Below, piece after piece: positions 5,027 to 8,074 of a stretch of 8,074 nt of DNA. This stretch comes from an uncultured Oscillospiraceae bacterium (GTDB taxonomy: Bacteria > Bacillota_A > Clostridia > Oscillospirales > Oscillospiraceae). How positions within the stretch are numbered: the first letter of the stretch is position 1; every line of letters starts with the position of its first letter. Location of the stretch: NCBI GenBank assembly GCA_944386965.1, contig CALXDE010000164.1, positions 1 through 8,074 of the forward strand, written 5' to 3'. Position numbers and translations under genes: made by a program. The notes below the pieces were generated by a model, which made no database searches, was not told the DNA's origin, and saw only the letters and a program-made list of their open reading frames with translations.

Positions 5027-6556
5027 GTGAACGAAATTTTGATTGAAGCCAGAAACATCAAAAAGGAATTCTCCGGTGTGGTCGCCATTGAGGGAATCGA
5101 TTTTACGCTGCGCAAGGGAGAAGTCCACGCGCTGATGGGCGAAAACGGCGCGGGCAAATCCACCCTGTCTAAAATCTTCGCCGGAATTTACCAGGCCGAC
5201 GGCGGTGAAATGAAGGTCAACGGGCAGGTGGAGAGCTTTTCCAGCGTGGGGGAGGCCACAGAGCACGGCGTCTCCATTGTGACCCAGGAGTTCAGCCTGG
5301 TGCCGGACCTGTCCATCGCGGAGAACATCTTCCTGACGGACAAGAAGTACTACAAGTTCCACTTCCTGGCGAACAAGCGGGCCATGGCTGCCGAAACCCG
5401 GAAGCTCCTGGGGCTGTTCGGCATGGAGAACCGCCTGGACCCCTATGCCAAGGTGAACACCCTCTCTGTGGCCCAGATGCAGGTCATCGAGATTCTCAAG
5501 GCGGTTTCCACCAACGCGCAAACCATCATTTTGGACGAACCCACAGCCTCCCTCTCCGTCCGGGAGATCGAGATCCTGTTCGACATCGTCCGCAAGCTGA
5601 AAAAAGAGGGCATCGGGTTTATCATCGTCTCCCACAAGATCAATGAGATCTATGAGATCTCCGACCGCATCACGGTCCTGCGGGACGGGCACCTGATCCT
5701 GGAGGGCGTTCCCACGGCGGAGCTGGCCCAGGACGACCTGATTCGCGCCATGGTGGGCCGGGAGGTCAAGGATCTCTACGGCGCCGGCGGGGACACGGAG
5801 AAGCTGGACTGGGCCCACGAGCCTGTGGCGTTTGAGGTCCGGGGCATCACCGACCAGAACGGCTACGCCCGGGACATCTCCTTCCAGGTGCACCGGGGCG
5901 AGATCGCCGGATTTTCCGGACTGGTGGGCGCCGGGCGCACGGAGCTGATGCGGGCGATCTTCAACGCCGACCCCAGAAACAGCGGGACCGTGCTGGTGGA
6001 CGGGAAAGAGGTCCGCGGCCGCAGCATCCACAGCTCCATTGACGCGGGCATCGGCTTTGTGCCGGAGGACCGCAAGACCGACGGGCTGATCCAGGAGCTG
6101 AGCGTTTTGAAGAACATCGGCCTGGCTAAGCTGGCCGACCGGGGCGGCTTCGTGCTGAACGGCCGGGAGGCTGAGCGCGACTGCCAGGAGATGATCCACA
6201 AGCTGGAGATCAAGACCGCCAACATAGACCTGCAGGTCAAGAGCCTGAGCGGCGGCAACCAGCAGAAGGTGCTGCTGGCCAAGTGGATTCTGCTGGCGCC
6301 CAAGGTGCTGATCATCGATGAACCCACCCGTGGCGTGGACATCGGCGCCAAGTCGGATATCTACGCGATTTTGCGCAGTCTGGCGGCCCAGGGGATGGCG
6401 ATTATCCTCGTCTCCTCCGAAATTCCGGAGGTCCTGGGTGTGTGCGATACCATCTACGTCATGCGGGAGGGCCTGGTCACGGCGGTGCTGCCGTCCGATG
6501 AGGCCACAGAGGAAAAGATCGGCTATTATTCTACGATAGGAGAGGGGAAACAATGA
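5027..6556 (+). CDS. Sugar-type ABC importer, double ATPase subunit (RbsA/MglA family)
   Basis: A 509-residue cytoplasmic protein with two fused ATPase domains that powers uptake through the permease encoded next. The first half has Walker A GENGAGKST (38-46), signature-like LSVAQ (146-150), Walker B TIILDEPTAS (D170, E171) and switch H203. The second half has a degenerate Walker A, GLVGAGRT (298-305), with Arg in place of Lys, an intact signature LSGGNQQK (407-414), Walker B VLIIDEPTRGVD (D431, E432) and SSE where the switch His would be. This asymmetry is normal for the family. The start is GTG at 5027, with GGAGGAG (5013-5019) well placed. An in-frame TTG at 4985 would begin inside the -10 box, so it is rejected. 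It overlaps the permease gene by 4 bases (ATGA), typical of coupled translation. The substrate is not evident from this subunit. Confidence 0.94.
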   Translation: MNEILIEARNIKKEFSGVVAIEGIDFTLRKGEVHALMGENGAGKSTLSKIFAGIYQADGGEMKVNGQVESFSSVGEATEHGVSIVTQEFSLVPDLSIAENIFLTDKKYYKFHFLANKRAMAAETRKLLGLFGMENRLDPYAKVNTLSVAQMQVIEILKAVSTNAQTIILDEPTASLSVREIEILFDIVRKLKKEGIGFIIVSHKINEIYEISDRITVLRDGHLILEGVPTAELAQDDLIRAMVGREVKDLYGAGGDTEKLDWAHEPVAFEVRGITDQNGYARDISFQVHRGEIAGFSGLVGAGRTELMRAIFNADPRNSGTVLVDGKEVRGRSIHSSIDAGIGFVPEDRKTDGLIQELSVLKNIGLAKLADRGGFVLNGREAERDCQEMIHKLEIKTANIDLQVKSLSGGNQQKVLLAKWILLAPKVLIIDEPTRGVDIGAKSDIYAILRSLAAQGMAIILVSSEIPEVLGVCDTIYVMREGLVTAVLPSDEATEEKIGYYSTIGEGKQ

Positions 6557-7542
6557 ATTCTGGGAATACACTGCGCAGCGGCGGCATCGGGAGACGGATC
6601 GGCCGGGAGTACAAGACAGAGCTGTCTATGCTGGTGATCTTTATCGTGTTCTTCGCGGTAATGAGCTTCGCCTCCCCCTATTTTCTCACGCCGTCCAACA
6701 TTATGAACGTGATGAGCCAGGTTTCCTCCACGTCCATGCTGGCCATTGGTATGACCATTGTGATCATCACCTCCGGCATTGATCTGTCGGTGGGCTCCAT
6801 TCTGGGCCTGTCCGGCATGATCGGCGGCATGGTGCTGATGAACACCCAGAATGTGTTCCTGGGGGTGCTGGTCATTCTGCTGGTGGGCGTGCTGATGGGC
6901 CTGGTCAACGGGTTCCTGATCGGCTATCTCCAGCTGCCCGCCTTTATCGTGACCCTGGGCATGATGGAGATCGGCCGCAGCCTGGACTACGTCATCTCCG
7001 ACGCCAATACGGCCTCCAAGTTTCCGGAGGTCTACAGCTTCCTGGGCAAGGGGCGGATCGGCGGCTCCTTCCCGGTGTACATCATCTTTATCCTGATTAT
7101 GTTCGCCATCTTCATCTGGATTATGTCCAAGACGAAGTTCGGCCGGTATCTGTACGCCCTTGGCTCCAACATGGAGGCCGCGCGGCTGACGGGTATCAAT
7201 GTGAAGTTCAACGTCATGATGGCCTATGTCATTTCCGGTCTGATGTGCGGCTTTGCCGCCTGGATCATGACCAGCCGTCTGATGGCCTGCGACGCTACAT
7301 ACGGCGATGGCAACGAGATGGACGCCATCGCGGCCGCCGTCATCGGCGGAACCAGCATGAGCGGAGGCAAGGGCACGCTGTGGGGAACGATCATCGGCGT
7401 TCTGCTGGTGGGCTTCCTGCGCAACGCGCTGAACCTTCTGGGTGTGAATCCATACTGGCAGGGCACCGCGATCGGCGCAGTGATCGTGATTGCCGTGCTG
7501 GCGGAGAAATTGTCCAAAGTCAAAGTCAAAAAGGGCAAATAA
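6553..7542 (+). CDS. Sugar-type ABC importer, permease (RbsC family)
   Basis: A 329-residue integral membrane protein that probably forms a homodimeric channel, because only one permease gene is present. Hydrophobic segments are visible at about 25-42, 62-75, 82-96, 101-125, 128-140, 173-191, 221-240, 257-266, 276-296 and 304-317. Family hallmarks are SGIDLSVGS (74-82), the cytoplasmic coupling segment around MEAARLTGI (207-215) and AAVIGGTSMSGGKGT (261-275). Length is normal for RbsC, XylH and MglC relatives. AGGAG (6539-6543), in a purine-rich stretch, precedes the ATG by about 9 bases. The C-terminus is lysine-rich (KVKVKKGK) and cytoplasmic by the positive-inside rule. The solute cannot be named from the permease alone. 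Confidence 0.94.
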   Translation: MNSGNTLRSGGIGRRIGREYKTELSMLVIFIVFFAVMSFASPYFLTPSNIMNVMSQVSSTSMLAIGMTIVIITSGIDLSVGSILGLSGMIGGMVLMNTQNVFLGVLVILLVGVLMGLVNGFLIGYLQLPAFIVTLGMMEIGRSLDYVISDANTASKFPEVYSFLGKGRIGGSFPVYIIFILIMFAIFIWIMSKTKFGRYLYALGSNMEAARLTGINVKFNVMMAYVISGLMCGFAAWIMTSRLMACDATYGDGNEMDAIAAAVIGGTSMSGGKGTLWGTIIGVLLVGFLRNALNLLGVNPYWQGTAIGAVIVIAVLAEKLSKVKVKKGK

Positions 7543-7560
7543 TCAAAGGAGGAAAATGAA

Positions 7561-8074
7561 ATGAAGAAAGTATTGGGACTCTTGCTCTGCGCGACGATGC
7601 TGCTGGGCCTGCTGGCCGGCTGCTCCGGCAACAACACCGGCAACAATACTACCGGCAACAACACTGGCAGCAACACAACCACCGACCAGGGCGGTGATAC
7701 CGCCACCGCTGGCACCGTAGCTTACCTGACTCCGTCTCTGGACGTGCCCTTCTGGCGCTATGTCCGCCACGGCATCGAGGATGAGCTGAACAAGAACGGC
7801 ATGGAGTGCGTGGTCTATGACTCCAAGGACGACGCCAACACCCAGCTGTCCAACGCCCAGGACGCCATCACCAAGCAGGTGGACGCCATCATCATCTCCC
7901 CCACCGACAGCGCCTCCTGCGTGGCCGTGCTGTCCGAGGCTGAGACTGCCGGCGTGCCCGTGGTCATCTGCGACATCGGCACCGACTCCGGCGAGTATGT
8001 GGCCTTCATCAGCACCGACAACGAGGCCGGCGGCAAGGCCATCGGCGAGTATGTGGCTTCCCAGCTGGAGCCCG
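7561..8074 (+). CDS. Sugar-type ABC importer, lipoprotein solute-binding subunit (partial)
   Basis: The first 171 residues are present; the gene continues past the right edge. A type II signal peptide (residues 1-20) ends in the lipobox LLAGC, with C21 as the lipid-attached residue, so the mature protein is anchored outside the membrane. A low-complexity Gly/Asn/Thr linker (about 22-46) follows, then the start of a periplasmic-binding-protein-like domain of the RbsB type (about 51 onward), including TPSLDVPFWRYVRHGI (57-72), DAIIISPTDS (108-117) and VPVVICDIG (132-140). Aligned by eye with E. coli RbsB, F64 and W65 match the sugar-stacking pair Phe15/Phe16, and D138 matches Asp89. Arg90 is replaced by I139 and Asn13 by V62, so ribose is an unlikely ligand. 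AAAGGAGG precedes the ATG by 8 bases. It follows the permease by 18 bases and is clearly the third gene of the operon. Confidence 0.93.
   Translation, partial: MKKVLGLLLCATMLLGLLAGCSGNNTGNNTTGNNTGSNTTTDQGGDTATAGTVAYLTPSLDVPFWRYVRHGIEDELNKNGMECVVYDSKDDANTQLSNAQDAITKQVDAIIISPTDSASCVAVLSEAETAGVPVVICDIGTDSGEYVAFISTDNEAGGKAIGEYVASQLEP
7627..7680 (+). repeat. Gly-Asn-Asn-Thr coding repeat in the lipoprotein linker
   Basis: The codons for GNNT, GNNTT, GNNT and GSNTTT form imperfect 12-15-base units (GGCAACAACACC and variants) directly after the lipid-attached cysteine. It encodes a flexible, uncharged tether between the membrane anchor and the binding domain. Such repeats change length easily by slippage, so length may vary between strains. 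Confidence 0.7.

Noticed and set aside
4979..6571. Long minus-strand open frame of 530 residues
   Set aside because: It is the antisense shadow of the ABC ATPase gene, which has all its motifs on the plus strand.

Overview
The window looks like chromosomal DNA from a GC-rich gut-type Clostridia (Firmicutes), most likely of the Oscillospiraceae group. The reasons are strong GGAGG-type ribosome binding sites, housekeeping promoters of the TTGACA/TATAAT type, high GC in the genes with short AT-rich control regions, and a lipoprotein solute-binding protein. The organism assignment is inference from style and is not proven by a marker gene.

Layout. Bases 1-442 hold no credible gene. They contain a likely Rho-independent terminator at the left edge, a chain of short perfect hairpins, a very stable 15-bp hairpin at 332-366 and a small tandem repeat. 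A diguanylate cyclase gene (GGDEF domain behind an NTF2/SnoaL-like domain) lies on the minus strand, and its promoter is in the 322-base divergent region shared with the plus-strand genes. On the plus strand three regulators follow with overlapping ends: a CitA/DcuS-type membrane sensor kinase, a CitB/DcuR-type response regulator and a LysR-type regulator. After a 122-base AT-rich gap with a near-perfect promoter and a perfect 11-3-11 palindrome, an ABC importer operon begins: a double-ATPase subunit (RbsA/MglA type), a permease (RbsC type) and a lipoprotein solute-binding protein that runs off the right edge.

How the parts may work together. The sensor kinase and response regulator probably sense an extracellular solute, and the LysR protein probably reads an intracellular metabolite. 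The palindrome contains a textbook T-N11-A LysR box centred about 65 bases upstream of the predicted start of the importer transcript, so the importer is the best candidate target of the LysR protein. The sensor lacks two of the residues that bind C4-dicarboxylates in DcuS, and the solute-binding protein lacks two ribose contacts of RbsB. The ligand is therefore probably neither a C4-dicarboxylate nor ribose. A c-di-GMP synthase is transcribed divergently from the same control region, which suggests, but does not prove, a link between nutrient sensing and c-di-GMP signalling.
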